Positions 43,692 to 55,202 of a stretch of DNA of 64,000 nt are shown here, one piece after another; position 1 is the stretch's first letter; each line of letters opens with the position of its first letter. A model generated the notes under the pieces. It worked only from the letters and a program-made list of their open reading frames with translations. It did no database searches and had not been told where the DNA came from. The stretch spans positions 47,973,609-48,037,608 of the forward strand of contig CM042084.1 of NCBI GenBank assembly GCA_023512835.1. The letters are read 5' to 3'. The translations under genes were made by a program, and so were the position numbers. Source of the stretch: Taxillus chinensis (taxonomy: Eukaryota > Streptophyta > Magnoliopsida > Santalales > Loranthaceae).

Positions 43692-45413
43692 TGTAACGAC
43701 CCGTGTTTCGGGGTGTGAGGAGTTAATCACAGTTATGCTGTTTGAGTGGGTTTTTGGGAGATTTTTTCCCATACACTTTAGGTAAAACACCTTGTATGTT
43801 GATGGGCAAGTTTGGGGTAAGAGATGAGCCCATGAGGCAACCTTTGGAAGGTGCACGTGACAATGCACGTCATATGGGGATATCACGTGCAAGGAGATTT
43901 TTGTATGCTTGCCTTTTACATGATTCAAGGAAGCTTGGGGCAGAATTTCACAGCATTTGGAGCTGCACGTCATATGGGGATATGACGTGCATTATGGCGT
44001 GCAGCCATATTTTTGGACCATCACCTTGGTTTTGTTGTTCTGGTAATCTTTTCCCAACGGACTATGTTTGAATTATGGATATTTTGTTGTGTGTGGATGT
44101 GGGAAGGTCGTAGCTTGTTCCATCAAAACTACGTCATTTTGATGCTGGAGTTCACTTAATCAAAACTACGTCATTTTGATTGTCTGGGTGTCTATATAAG
44201 AGGTGGAGCATTCTTAGGTTTAGGGTTCTTCTTTTGGCTAGCGACCGCAGCTGTCGCAGAGAGAAGGAGAGCTTCTGGTTGCTGCCGGAGCGTCTTGCGT
44301 GGGTGGACAGTGTCTAGCATGGGAACGAGAAGGATTTTCTTTGAGGTAGGGGTTCTGTCTTCTTGTATCCAATCCGGGGTTAGGCCCTGCGGTGGATTGA
44401 CTGTTGAGTTATAGTGTTGTAAATGTATTATATATATGTAAATTCATATAGGTGTGACCTCCTATATGAATGTCGGCCTTCAATGGCATATTGTTGTGTT
44501 TGATATTAAGCCTGTGTGGCTACGCATGTTACGTGTTTGGTTTTAAGCTTGTGTGGCTGGGTGTCTGAGCCTGTGATGGTATGCGTGCTAAGTGTTTGAT
44601 GTTATGCCTGTGTGACTATGCGGATTATGTGTTTGATGTTATGCTTGTGCGACTATGCGGATTATGTGTTTGATGTTATGCCTGTGCGACTATGCAGATT
44701 ATGTGTTTGATGTTATGCCTGTGTGGCTATGAACATGTTGGCCTGTATGGCGCCTGAGAGGCTGTGGCAATGTTTGTAACTATGGATATGTTAGCCTGTG
44801 TGGCTAAGCCTGAGAGGCTGTGAATATGCTGGCCTGTGTGGCGCCTGAGAAGTTGTGGATATGTGAGCCTGTGTGGCTATGATAACGATTGTACCTGTTC
44901 TGTGACTTGTGGATTGATACTCAACTGTGGAATATAACATGCTTATATCTTATTGTCACTACCCAACACCTGTGCACATTCTCATGTAGATGATAGGAAC
45001 ATGGGATGGGTTGGGGAGACATGATCCCTACTGAGCTGTGGTTGCTCACCCCTCCTACTGTGATGTGTTTTCTTGCAGGAACCTACATTCGTTAGGTAGA
45101 ATCCCAAGGTGGAAGACCATATTTGTTTTACTGTTCCTTTTCAATTATGTTATTTTGTAGAAATCAATGTAACCCCAGTGGGGAGAGATTATAAAAAAAA
45201 AAAAGAATTTGAATGTAATAAAGGTGTGTGGTTTGGTTGTAAACGTTTATTGTGATTTGAAAATTAATAAAGATATTTGATTTACATCATTATGAATTTC
45301 TGCTGTGTGTGTACGATGTCTTGCGTGATGTTGTATATCAACCCCTTGCCCATTGGGTGGGAAAAGGGGAGTCACGAACCGGTTTCCTCGGGTTGGAAAT
45401 TCGGGGCGTGACA
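43692..45413 (+). repeat. Chromovirus 2 3' LTR (1722 bp)
   Basis: It runs from TGTAACGACCCG to GGCGTGACA. Relative to the 5' LTR it has the (GA)n shortened to about four units, extra minisatellite units near 44640-44700 and an A-run near 45193. It keeps the TATA box, the paired TACGTCA motifs and the hairpin TGAGC..GCTCA (45032-45048). Confidence 0.95.
43964..43991 (+). promoter_or_regulatory. Perfect palindrome with TGACGTG arms in the chromovirus 2 3' LTR
   Basis: A 12-bp perfect inverted repeat (arms TGCACGTCATAT and ATATGACGTGCA) surrounds a GGGG loop. The arms contain ACGTCA and CACGT cores recognised by plant bZIP factors. The 5' LTR version at about 36802-36829 has a C-to-T change in one arm. 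Confidence 0.7.
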
Positions 45414-45418
45414 ATATG
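45414..45418. repeat. Right target-site duplication of chromovirus 2 (ATATG)
   Basis: It is identical to 36525-36529 and follows the LTR end at 45413. Confidence 0.93.
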
Positions 45419-45804
45419 GACCTTTGTGGTCCCATTTGTATTGCTTCTCTTGCCGGTGCGAGATATACCCTTGTGGTTATCGATGACTTCACCAGGTATA
45501 CATGGGTGATGTTCCTGAAATCAAAGAATCAGACCTTTAAACATCACATAGATCTCTTCAACTGGATAAGCATTTCACAAAGACTTAGCATTAAGTGCAT
45601 CAGGAGTGATCATGGTACAGAGTTTGATTTTTCAAAAATGAGATTATATTATTCTGAACAGGGCATTCAACACGACTTCTCTGCGCCAAGGACTCCACAA
45701 CAAAATGGAGTTGCTGAGCATAAGAATCGCACTTTAGTCGAAGCTGATAGATCCAAGTTAGCAAGGGCAAAGCTTCCTCTCAGTCTATGGGCTGAAGCTA
45801 TGTC
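45414..45804 (+). pseudogene. pol: Copia 2 integrase core, truncated
   Basis: The frame carries [31 protein letters not shown] and [14 protein letters not shown], with all three DDE acidic residues present, and continues to LSLWAEAMS. It is cut at 45805 by an inverted LTR end. Compared with copia 1, the normal continuation would be TACYVQNK. It continues the GAG-pre-integrase region that ends at 36529. Confidence 0.92.
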
Positions 45805-46056
45805 TGTCATCACTGGTTTTCGTCCAGGCCCTTTTGGGGTGAGCTTAAACTAAACCAATGGTGACAAATTTAGACTCGCCACCAACTGTTTTTGGGGCAC
45901 AGTTGGGTACCCTCTACTTTGAGTAGTGTAAAGTGTGGCCTTCGTTATCAGAGAAGGGTTCGGGAGTTGGTTACGTGTAGGGATGAATTAGCACCCCTAC
46001 AGCGCCGTTTCGGTATCTACTTTTGAAAAAGGAGGTTTTCTATTTATTGTCACTGC
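45805..46056 (-). repeat. Inverted 3' end of an Ogre-family LTR
   Basis: Starting with TGTCATCACTGG, this 252-bp block is the reverse complement of the last about 250 bp of the Ogre LTRs (compare 48940-49193), with clear divergence. Its outer edge is the canonical LTR terminus; its inner edge meets the 5' LTR of Ogre B. The simplest reading is an older minus-strand Ogre-family LTR in copia 2, later hit by Ogre B, with the remainder beyond Ogre B outside the window. It would have used ATGTC (45800-45804) as a target. Confidence 0.85.
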
Positions 46057-46546
46057 TGTAGGACCCTATTTTGTCCGGGTTGGACATACTAACCCCATTT
46101 GATATACCTTTCTACCCATGCCATATACCTTATTGAACAGGTCCACAATGATCCCATACTTTCAAGGAATGGTCTACCTCAATCTGCATGGGATGGATAC
46201 AATTGACACGGATGGGGAAGTTCAAAATTAATGACTTTTGCTACAAGTCCTTGAAGCGCCCCAAGACCAACACCAGGTGATGGAGGATGAAAATTGGAGA
46301 CCAACGCACTTGACCGAGCTCAAATCGGACTTAAAATGAAGAAGTTATGGCCAAAACAACTTTCGTTGGAAAAAGTCAAACTTGCCAAAAGACGGTCAAT
46401 GCCCCTGGTCAAACTGCCCGCAAAAGTGATCATGCGAAACTCTTCAAAATGCCTATGTAGGCGAATACGGATCTCCCCAAACAATTCCCGGAAGGTTACC
46501 CATTTTTGCATTTTTGGTGGGGGTAAAAAGGTAATTAAAAAAAGGG

Positions 46547-46566
46547 TTGACCGTTGACCGTTGACA
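46547..46566 (+). promoter_or_regulatory. W-box-like cluster in the Ogre B 5' LTR
   Basis: TTGACC at 46547 and 46554 and TTGACA at 46561, with 7-bp spacing as in copy A. Further TTGACC sites lie at about 46584, 46975 and 47050-47100. A WRKY response is only inferred. Confidence 0.5.
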
Positions 46567-46590
46567 TGCCGACACTTCGACCCATTGACC

Positions 46591-46770
46591 CCGAAGCTCG
46601 AAGCCTCGAAGCCCCGAAGCTCGAAGCCCCGAAGCCTCGAAGCCCCGAAGCCTCGAAGCCTCGAAGCCCCGAAGCCTCGAAGCCTCGAAGCCCCGAAGCC
46701 CCGAAGCCTCGAAGCATCGAAGCCTCGAAGCATCGAAACCTCGGAGCCTCGAAGCCTCGAAGCCTCGGAG
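46591..46770 (+). repeat. CGAAGCCY octanucleotide array in the Ogre B 5' LTR
   Basis: About 20 units of the same 8-bp motif as in copy A, in a different order of T- and C-ending units. The open frames on both strands rich in Arg, Gly, Phe, Glu and Ala come from this array. Confidence 0.85.
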
Positions 46771-49195
46771 CCCCGTTGACATGCTGATTTCTGACCTTTG
46801 ACCCTTCCACCCTCGAAGCCTCGCTGCCGACACTCCGACCTTCGACCCACGGTACCCGTACGCCTTTCACCTTCGACCCTCGAAGCCTCGCTGCCGACAC
46901 TTCGACCCGCGACTTTCGAACCTTGACCTACGACCCTCGAAGCCTGTCAACCTCCGACCTTCGACCCTTCAACCCGTTGACCATTGACCTTCGACCTGCC
47001 GACACTCCGACCTTCGAACCTTGACCTGCAATACCAGTAAGTTTTTGGCCCGTTGACCGTTGACCTTCGACCTGCCGACACTTGACCCGTTGACCGTTGA
47101 CTTTTGCCCCACTGAAATTCGACCCACCGAAGCTTCGACCCTGCCGACACTTCGACCCTGCCGACGCTTCGACCTGCCGACACTTCGAACCTCCGACCTT
47201 GTTTTTTGCCTTCGCTGATTTTTCTCGCTGACTTTCTCGCTGGCTTTTCGCGTCGGCTTTGTCTCACGGGTTTCCTTTTTTCTCTCGCTGGCCACCTGAT
47301 GAAGAATTAATTTTGCAACAACCCTGTCAGTCACATATGCTAAAATACAAACTCAAAAGGGCAATCACGAGCCACCCTGTTTCCCGCACAAGCTGTCTAC
47401 CCGACAAAGCATCAAATTTGCAAATTAAAATACTGCATCAATAATGCAGCAATTAATGACAGTCCAGCCAAAGAAGTCTCGGCAGCCCTTTAAGATGTAG
47501 TCTTCAGTTCCTACGAAAAAAGGAGGAGGGGATTACACCGGAGACTCCCACGCACAAGAAAAATTCTTCTGCCCCAGCTTCATCCCTGCAAAAAAAAAAA
47601 AAAAAGAAAGAAAGAGACAGACAGAGGGCAACAATTCATTAAAAAAAAAAAAAAAAAGAGGAAGAGGAAACCCTCCATCATCCCAGCGCAGAAAAAGAAA
47701 AAAAGAGAGAGAGAGATCATTGAAAAAAGAAGAGAGAGATCATTGAAGAAGAAAGAAAGGAGAGAAACGCCCCAGCCTCATCTTCTCAGATTGAACGCCC
47801 AGTTTTTCTGCAATCAACATTGCCCCTTCATCCTCTTTCCCTCCTCTCACGCCAGCTTTTTTTTCTTTTTCAGCAAACAAAAAAAGAACACAAAAACAAT
47901 CCCAATTTCAGCCCCTTTTCGTGCGTGTTCAGCAAGCAAAAAATACAACAAACACCCATCCTTTTCCAGTCCCCTTTCTCTCACGCCCACTTCAACCCTC
48001 CTATCTCCAAATACCAGGAAAGCCTCTTCACAAGTCCCGCTGCCAGATCTGTTGGTTCTAATTCGAGCAAGTGACTATCAGCGCCGGCGGGAGCTCAAAC
48101 AGAAGATTGGTGTCGTAAGCCCCAAAATCATTTCAGCCCTTATTTCTTCATTACATTTCAACTTACTTACATTAATATTTGATGTAATTCTTAATATTTC
48201 CTTGTATTTCTTTTTCTTTTACTTGTTGCATTGTGTTTTTTTTTCCTTGTATTTCCCTTTCCTTTGTATATGTGTATGATGTAATATGTAAAGTATAGCA
48301 AACAAAAAAAACAAAGAAAGAAAAAGAGATAGAGCAAAGGGAGGCATGAAGAAAAAGAAAAGAAAGAAAAGAGTAGGTCGTTTTAATTTATGGATGTCAC
48401 AACCACACACATCACTTTATATGTTATTGTGTTAATTTCAAAGTTTTATCCTTGCAAAAAAAAAAAAAAAGAAAACGTTTTCAAAACCAAAAAAATGTAT
48501 TTCAAGTCAAAAAAAAGGGGAAAAGAAAGCATCTAAAAAATGCACGTTTCCATATTTAGGAGTTCCAATTCCATTTAAAACACATAAAAAAACATGTTTT
48601 ACCTTCCAAAAACAAAAAAAACAAAAAATATAAAAGAAAGCAAAACCAAAACAAAATGTTTTTCACAACACATAAAAAAAAATGTGTCTTCTAACCCAAA
48701 AAAAAAAAAAAAAAAAACAAAAAGGGAAAAATAAAAAACCAGTTTTTTAGGACTTAAATTTCCAAAAGAAAAACCAAAAACAAACCCATAGGATCCCATT
48801 CCCTACTTCAAACAAAAACCCAAAAAAAAACTTTTAGGATTCCCTTTAGAAACCTAGGGTAAATCAATCTTAACCATAAACTCGACAAATAACTTAGTCA
48901 AATAAAAATCATAGACTTTTTTAGGAAATTTAACCCAGTCACAGCAGTATAAATAAAAACCTCCTCCTCCTAAATTAGATACCGAAAGGGCGCTGTAGGG
49001 GTGCTAATCCTTCCCTACACGTAACCAACTCCCGAACCCATCTCTGATAACGCAGACCACACACTTAAAACTACTTGAAGTAGAGGGTATCCAACTGTAC
49101 CCCAAAAACAGCTGGTGGCGACTCTAAAATTTCTCACCATTGGTTTAGTTTGAGCTCACCCCAAAAGGGCCCGGACGAAAACCAGTGATGACAGC

Positions 49196-49211
49196 TGGCG
49201 ACTCTGCTGGG
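49196..49211 (+). other. Primer-binding site of Ogre B
   Basis: TGGCGACTCTGCTGGG lies two bases after the LTR end. Its complement ends in CGCCA, a tRNA 3' end. Ogre elements are described as primed by an arginine tRNA, and this string fits that type. Confidence 0.8.
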
Positions 49212-49786
49212 AAATAAGAATGAACACTTTAGAGAGTTAGGTCTAGAACTAGGACTTAGGAGGTTATATTTAATTGTGCTGTTGTATATATGTAACTGTC
49301 GTGCCAAGTTGTTTTTATACAATTGTCATTTAAACTGTGATTTATTTATACGCTTTCATTACCATGATAGTTGTGATTTATTGCTTTCCATACTTGTTGC
49401 ATTCATGCATAACCCTATACCCGGGTTTAACACAATTTAGGTTGGCGAGGTTCAGTACGGTCCCCAGCGCGTTGATCATTATCCGCAATGGGGCCTCGGA
49501 CTCCTCACTCAAGCTTGAGGTTCTTTTAAGGCACGTCCTTTTAAGATCCCCCTCCGGTAAATCCCATGGTGTACGGAGCCCTCTATTGAGGAAGTTTGGG
49601 AACCAACGAATAAGATAGGGGTAGCAATAAAAGCCCATCAGGGGTATTGACCCACATTTTGCTTGCTCATTCCGTGCCATGCTAACCTTTGTTTTGTAGG
49701 GTAGTCCTTAAGTCATCCCCTGCACATTTGACTGTCTTTACTATTGGTTTATTCTTTGTCCTGACTTGTCATCCTAACCTATCATC
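49212..49786 (+). other. Leader of Ogre B
   Basis: Non-coding leader of about 575 bp before ORF1. Its small open frames are not supported by any motif. I see no gene. Confidence 0.65.
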
Positions 49787-51261
49787 ATGCATAACATGAC
49801 ATTCATCATTCATATAGGCATGGCAACTTTCAGTCATCTCCTAAAAGGCCTTCAGGACAAGGAGACTGTCACAGTAGTGGCCCAAGCATCAGGAGACATT
49901 CAACTTCGCCTTGGAGATTTCCCGCCAGGAGAGGCCTACAAGGCAGAGCATGTTATCATAGAAGATCAGCTGGACTACACTAAGGAGGTACAGACAATAT
50001 GGAAGCAATGGTCGACGAAAGGAAAAGCGTATACATACAACAGTTTGGGGATTTGCTCCATGTAACCGAGCTACTGGCCGATACGGATATGCTTGGGGCA
50101 GCCATTTATTTCTGGGAACTTCGACGGCGGTGCTTCAACTTCAACAGCCTAGATCTTGTTCCCACAATAGAAGAATACAGAAGATTACTGGATATCCCCG
50201 TGGAAAACAAAATGAAAGTCTATCTGCCAGAGCCCAGAAGGTCATGCCGAAGGGCCTTTGCCGAGATTATGGGAAAGCCGGTATGGGACTCACCGGCGAT
50301 CACAACTTACGGTGGGCGTGAATATCTTCCATGGGCAACAATCAAAAAAAATAATACAAACTACAACGAAAGCGGAGGCACACAAATTGCTTACACTAGC
50401 TATATATGGGCTAGTCATTTTCCCGAGGATACCGGCCCACATTGATGGGGCAATTGTAGATTTGGTCCAAAGCAGGTGCTCAAAGGATGTGACCCTACTC
50501 CTGCTATCTTGGCTGAAACCATCCGATCTCTTACTTACCTAAGGAGTAAAGGCTCGGGACAGTTCATGGGGTGCTTACCTCTCCTATGTACTTGGTTGCA
50601 AGGTCATTTCCCCTGTAGTGTTCATCGTTTCCCTGCTGTTTATCAAGTACCAGCCACAACACTACTAGATATTCTGCTCAGCAAGTGGAGCCTACCAAAA
50701 GACTTTGAAAGCTGGAAAAAGAAGTTGGGGAACCTCACAGAAGCTGACATTACTTGGACTGCTCCTTGGATGCCGGTGGTCTCCATGACATATAGCTGCG
50801 GGGACTACAATTGGGTTCCACTTTTAGGTCCCTGGGGAGGAACTGCATATGCACCACTGCAGGTGGGAAGACAAGTGGGGCGTCATCAGATTATTCCCGT
50901 GCTTTTTGGCATGGAAGAGTGTGACTTCACTTACAGCAGAGCTATGCTCATAGAAGAAGGCAAGAAGATGTATCAAGCATGGTCCACACCACACAAGATC
51001 CAACCCAACAGTTCAAAACCTGGTGTTTTCCCAGCATACATATCTTGGAGGGCACAACACAAGCCACAGCTAACTTCAAATATGAAGGCTATCCTCCAGG
51101 AGAATCAGACTTTAAGGCAGCAGATCCAGAGGCTAGAAGCATCTCTAGAAGGAACTCTTCAAAGGCTGCAGCTGAGGGAAAAACAGATCGCGACCATAAT
51201 GAAGCAGCGGGAGGATGCAGGTGAACAACCACCCCAGAGAAAGAGGCGCCATGCTCCTTAG
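49787..51261 (+). pseudogene. Ogre B ORF1 (DUF7745-like protein of unknown function)
   Basis: The likely start is MATFSHLLKGLQ at about 49820. The protein of roughly 480 residues is spread over three frames, with shifts near 50020 and 50430. QFGDLLHVTELL, AAIYFWELRRRCFNFNS and LVPTIEEYRRLLDIPV match the pattern I know from plant DUF7745 proteins and Ogre ORF1. The end (50980-51261) is a predicted coiled coil (ILQENQTLRQQIQRLEASLE) and basic tail. It lies upstream of gag as a separate ORF, diagnostic of Ogre. The function is not established. Confidence 0.75.
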
Positions 51262-51542
51262 GAGATGACTGGAAGAATGCCTTAAGATCATGTAGTGATA
51301 GCTTTCATTTTACATGGCATTTCAGCATTGTATGTTTGTATTGAGTGTTTATATTGTAGGTTTTGTTTGCAATAAAGTTGTTTGTTTCTTTAACCCTCTA
51401 CATAGACATTCATGTATACATGCATATCAAAAAAAATCAAATAAAAGTTCCCTTGTACCCAGGTGGGTAGTAGCCTCCCTCCAGGATTGCGCACTCTTAT
51501 AATCTCAGATCCCGGCGCAATCAAATACCTCAACCGCAGCCA
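51262..51542 (+). other. Spacer between ORF1 and gag of Ogre B
   Basis: AT-rich, with AATAAAG near 51371, and homologous to 204-478. No gene is seen. Confidence 0.6.
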
Positions 51543-52650
51543 ATGGCAGAAGAAACAGAGAACAGACTCATGGGGTTGGAACAGTCACAACAAACCCTAC
51601 AGGGGCAAATGTCCGCAATAATGGAAATGCTCACGAAATTGACTGAAGAAAGAGGAAGAATTCCGACCGAGGGAACTACCAATCACCATCAAGAGCAGGG
51701 TCAGGAGGCTGTTCAGTCACCCAACTTGGCTCCAAGCCAGGCACCCACATACCATCCTGCTATGGCACAACCTCCTACCCCAAATCAAACTCATTTCACT
51801 ATGCCCGCATCAGGAAATGTAATGGAAGCGGTGGGTTCCCCAGCTCCTCAGGAAAATATTGAGTCGCTCGCTCTACACCGACTCGAGGAAAGATTGAAGG
51901 CCGTAGAAGGCATTGACAGCTATGGTATGACCAACCCACAAGACTTATGCTTAGTCCCTGGAGTGGTGCTACCGCCAAAATTCAAAATGCCAGATTTTGA
52001 AAAGTTCAACGGGACACGATCTCCGAGGACACATCTGGCCATGTATTGTCAAAAGATGGCCGCTTATGCTGGTGAAGACAAGCTCCTCATGCATTGTTTC
52101 CAGGAAAGCCTAACTGGGGCATCCCTTCGCTGGTATTTTCAACTGAATGGAAACTGTATTAAAACATGGAAGGAATTAGCTACTTCCTTCTTGGCACAAG
52201 ACAAACATGTCACCAGCCGGCACTGGATCGACTAACCCGGCAGTCTATGGAGAAGGGATCCGAAGAGAATTTCAAAGATTATGCACTAAGATGGAGAGAG
52301 GCAATGTGGAGGTCCAACCTCCCCTTACCGAAAGAGAACTCACTACTCTTTTTATCAACACACTAAAAGGTGTCTACTATGAGAAGTTGATCGGTAACGT
52401 CTCCAACAGCTTTGCGGACTTGGTCGCATCCGGTGAACGAGTAGAAAGTGGAATTAAAGGTGGAAAGCTAAAGGGTGAAGCGGGCCGAGGCATCAAAACG
52501 GTTTCAACCACCAGCAAAGAAGAAGGAAAATGAGAGCAACCTGGTATACCAAGCGCACCAGTCAATACAACCAACATTCTACCAAGCGCCAGGGTGCTAC
52601 GAGGGGCACCGGTAGGCTTATGCCGCACCCGCACCACCTCCCCAATTCAT
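51543..52650 (+). pseudogene. gag: Ogre B gag, capsid part
   Basis: MAEETENRLMGLEQ starts at 51543 and the frame is open to 52235, without the stop seen in copy A. A one-base loss near 52220 breaks the capsid domain, which continues in another frame (ENFKDYALRWREA, TTLFINTLKGVYYEKLI) to about 52533. Further small indels near 52480 and 52610 follow. The Pro/Gln-rich linker continues at 52649-52850 (YPMTPNPFEPRAPYLEQ). Confidence 0.87.
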
Positions 52651-52865
52651 GTCATACCTGCCGCAAGGAGGGGTTCCATTTCCATATCCAATGACACCTA
52701 ATCCGTTTGAACCGAGAGCGCCATACCTAGAGCAACCAAGGCTAGCAAGTCAAGAAGGACCGGGAGCCTCATTCCAAGGACAGGGGGCAACCAAGGGCCC
52801 AGACCCGGCAAGCGAGAACGAATCGGGCTTCTCGCCGACCACGACAGGAGTTCGACCCGATCCCA

Positions 52866-53790
52866 ATGACATATGCCGAATTATATCCCAAGCTTTTAGA
52901 AGCAAGGATGGTAACTCCTATACCCTTGGGAGAAATAAAGACTCCTCCCCCGGCCTGGTATAAGCCGGATGCTAGATGTGAGTATCATGCGGGTGGAGCT
53001 GGACATGATATCGAGAATTGTATAACATTCAAAAGGAAGGTTCAGGCATTAAAGGATGCAAAATGGCTGGATTTCTCCGCACTGTCTGGGGACGCCGAAT
53101 GTGAACAAGCAATCCTCTCCCAAGAACACTCCAATAATGTTGCTAGTATCGAAAATGAAGCACGGCCGGGAAAGGGTCTCCCAAGTACAAATGGAGAAAA
53201 CACATTTGTTTACTCTATTACAGGAACATGGCTATATACTTACTAAAGACACGCCAAGGGCAGGAAAAGGAATAGATGGGGAAAAACAATGCCCTTATCA
53301 CAAGATGTCACGGGGACATGACATCGCAGAATGCACTGAGTTTTCCGAGGTGGTGCAAAAACTCATGGACCAAAGGATGATAGAATTCTCAAGAGGAGGA
53401 ATGGACAACCAAAGCCACATGATCCAAGAAGATCATTCACACAAATCGCCATGGGTGCCAACACCCCTTGTCTTTACTGTTAAGACTCCAGAGAACCCGT
53501 TACTGCCACATGGAATCAAGCCTCTCACTATCCATGCCTCAAGTCTCGTGCCAGACAAGGGGGAAAGGACCGAAATCCCACAACTACCGCATGGAATTGC
53601 ACCCCTCACCATAGGTGTTCCTGCTCCTTTCCCCTATAAAACTGATAAAGCAGTCCCATGGAATTACAGTTGTGAAGTAGTCCAGGGAGCCACCGCTATA
53701 GCAGAAAAGAAGACCAGGAGCGGTCGGGCTTACGCCCCCGAGATAGTTGACAAAGCAAGGAAAGAAAAAGGCTGTAGAACAAGACATTGA
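52866..53790 (+). pseudogene. gag: Ogre B gag C-terminal part with two zinc-binding motifs
   Basis: MTYAELYPKLLEARM opens a frame offset from the preceding one in the same way as in copy A. The first C-x-Y-H motif (CEYHAGGAGHDIENC) is near 52978-53022. A frame change near 53095 passes to the frame carrying the second (CPYHKMSRGHDIAEC, about 53290-53334). The frame ends at 53790 after a one-base gain near 53768. Confidence 0.8.
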
Positions 53791-55021
53791 GCCTACACTG
53801 GAAGCAACAAAGAAGGGAACACCGATCACTGAAGAAGAAACCACGAATTTCGAAACTCATGAAGCAGAGCGAGTATAATATTGTGGATCAATTAAGTCGG
53901 CAACCGGCTCGCATCTCCTTGCTCTCATTAATGATGGATTCCCAACCTCACCGGGAAGCACTGCTGAAGGTTCTAAGCCAAGCCTACGTTCCTCCAACCA
54001 TCTCAGTCGCGAATGTGGATGGACTCACCAGTAACCTCATCCTGAATAACGTAATTAGCTTTGGAGATGACGAGCTACCCCAAGAAGGAAAGGGGCACAT
54101 AAAAGCTCTGCACATCACGGTCAAATGCAAGGAGCACACCATAGCCCGTGTACTTATTGACAACGGCTCGGCCTTGAACATTATGCTCTTGCATATACTG
54201 CAGCAGCTTCCAATTGACACGTCCTATATGCGTCCCTGTACGATGAAGGTACGGGCATTCGATGGAGGAAAGCGTGACGTGGTGGGAACTCTGGATGTTC
54301 CACTCATGATTGGGCCAACTACTTTTACGGTGAAATTTCAGGTAATGGACATCACTCCATATTACAACTGTTTGCTGGGAAGACCCTGGATCCACATGGC
54401 AGGGGCAGTGCCGTCCAGTCTCCACCCAAAGATGAAGTTTGTAATGGGGGACCAGCTCATCTGCATCTCTGGAGAGACAAGTTTCCTCGTCACCAAACCG
54501 GCATCAGTCCCTTATGTTGAAAGCAACGAAGATGTGCCAGAATGCTCCTATCGGGCTTTTGAGATGGTGAACGTCGCTTCAGCCCCAAACCATCGTCTCT
54601 CGAAGGCAGCAAAAATGGTTGCAGCCACTATGATCAAACAGGGGTACAAACCGGGGCAAGGATTAGGCCTGACAGCTCAGGGGATTCAGAAACCCTTGAC
54701 CATCCGAGAAAATACCGAAAAGTTCGGGCTAGGCTACGTCCCTACAAAAGCCGACGACAAGAGGGAAGCTATCAAGAAGAGAGAAGTCAGAATGGCAAGA
54801 TTGCAGAAAAGGCCAGTACAAGAAGAAAGGAGAAGCTTTCCCCCTTTGAATGTTACATTCTGGAGTGGAGGGTTTATCCATAAGAGCCAACCTGAGCCCA
54901 AGACGGGGACTGTAGCCGTATTAGACACAAATGAACATGCACCAAGTGAGATGGTTCAGTTAGTGCGAGAGGATCCCAACCAGCCACTGAACAATTGGAC
55001 CAGCCTGGAACTCCCCATAAT
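53787..55021 (+). pseudogene. pro: Ogre B protease and G-patch region
   Basis: An open frame of 412 codons. The protease motif VLIDNGSALNIM is at about 54151-54186 and CLLGRPWIH at about 54370. The G-patch-like MIKQGYKPGQGLGLTAQGI is at about 54630-54686. It then runs to LELPI before the splice donor at 55022. Unlike copy A this segment has no internal stop, so it is the reference for the protease. The first about 25 codons look shifted by an indel near 53845. Confidence 0.87.
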
Positions 55022-55202
55022 GTAATGCTTACGGGTCACTGGGATTTAATGTATTCTATTTTAATGTACTTTGAAGCTGTGAACATTTGTTTTTCCTTAA
55101 ACCTCCCAATAAAATGTGTTTTTCAAATCTTTCATGGTGCATTCCATTCATCACATATGCATATCATATTTGGTTACCAACTTGTCATTCTCTTATAAAC
55201 AG
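55022..55202 (+). other. Putative intron of Ogre B between protease and RT
   Basis: GT at 55022-55023 and AG at 55201-55202; length 181 bp, as in copy A. Joining 55021 to 55203 keeps the frame and removes the TAA at 55023-55025. It has a pyrimidine-rich acceptor tract (CTTGTCATTCTCTT). Confidence 0.77.

Larger units (their letters stand above)
36530..45413 (+). mobile_element. Tekay-like chromovirus 2, complete Ty3-gypsy element
   Basis: This 8884-bp element has LTRs of 1667 and 1722 bp (TG..CA), an ATATG target duplication, a methionine-tRNA PBS, gag, protease, RT, RNase H, integrase, a chromodomain-like tail and a polypurine tract. It is inserted in copia 2 pol. Over the first about 390 LTR bases I count 18 differences (4-5 percent), so it is older than copia 1. 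Many stops and two or more frameshifts show that it is dead. Confidence 0.95.
46057..49193 (+). repeat. Ogre B 5' LTR (3137 bp)
   Basis: It runs from TGTAGGACCC to GTGATGACA, and the PBS starts two bases later. It holds W-box-like TTGACC sites (46547 onward), the CGAAGCC array (46591-46770), many TTCGACC/CCGACAC units to about 47200, C/T-rich and A-rich low-complexity blocks (47580-48725), and the conserved terminal 250 bp. Confidence 0.95.

Noticed and set aside
49337..49618. Small open frames in the Ogre B leader
   Set aside because: No domain; the position matches an untranslated leader between the PBS and ORF1.
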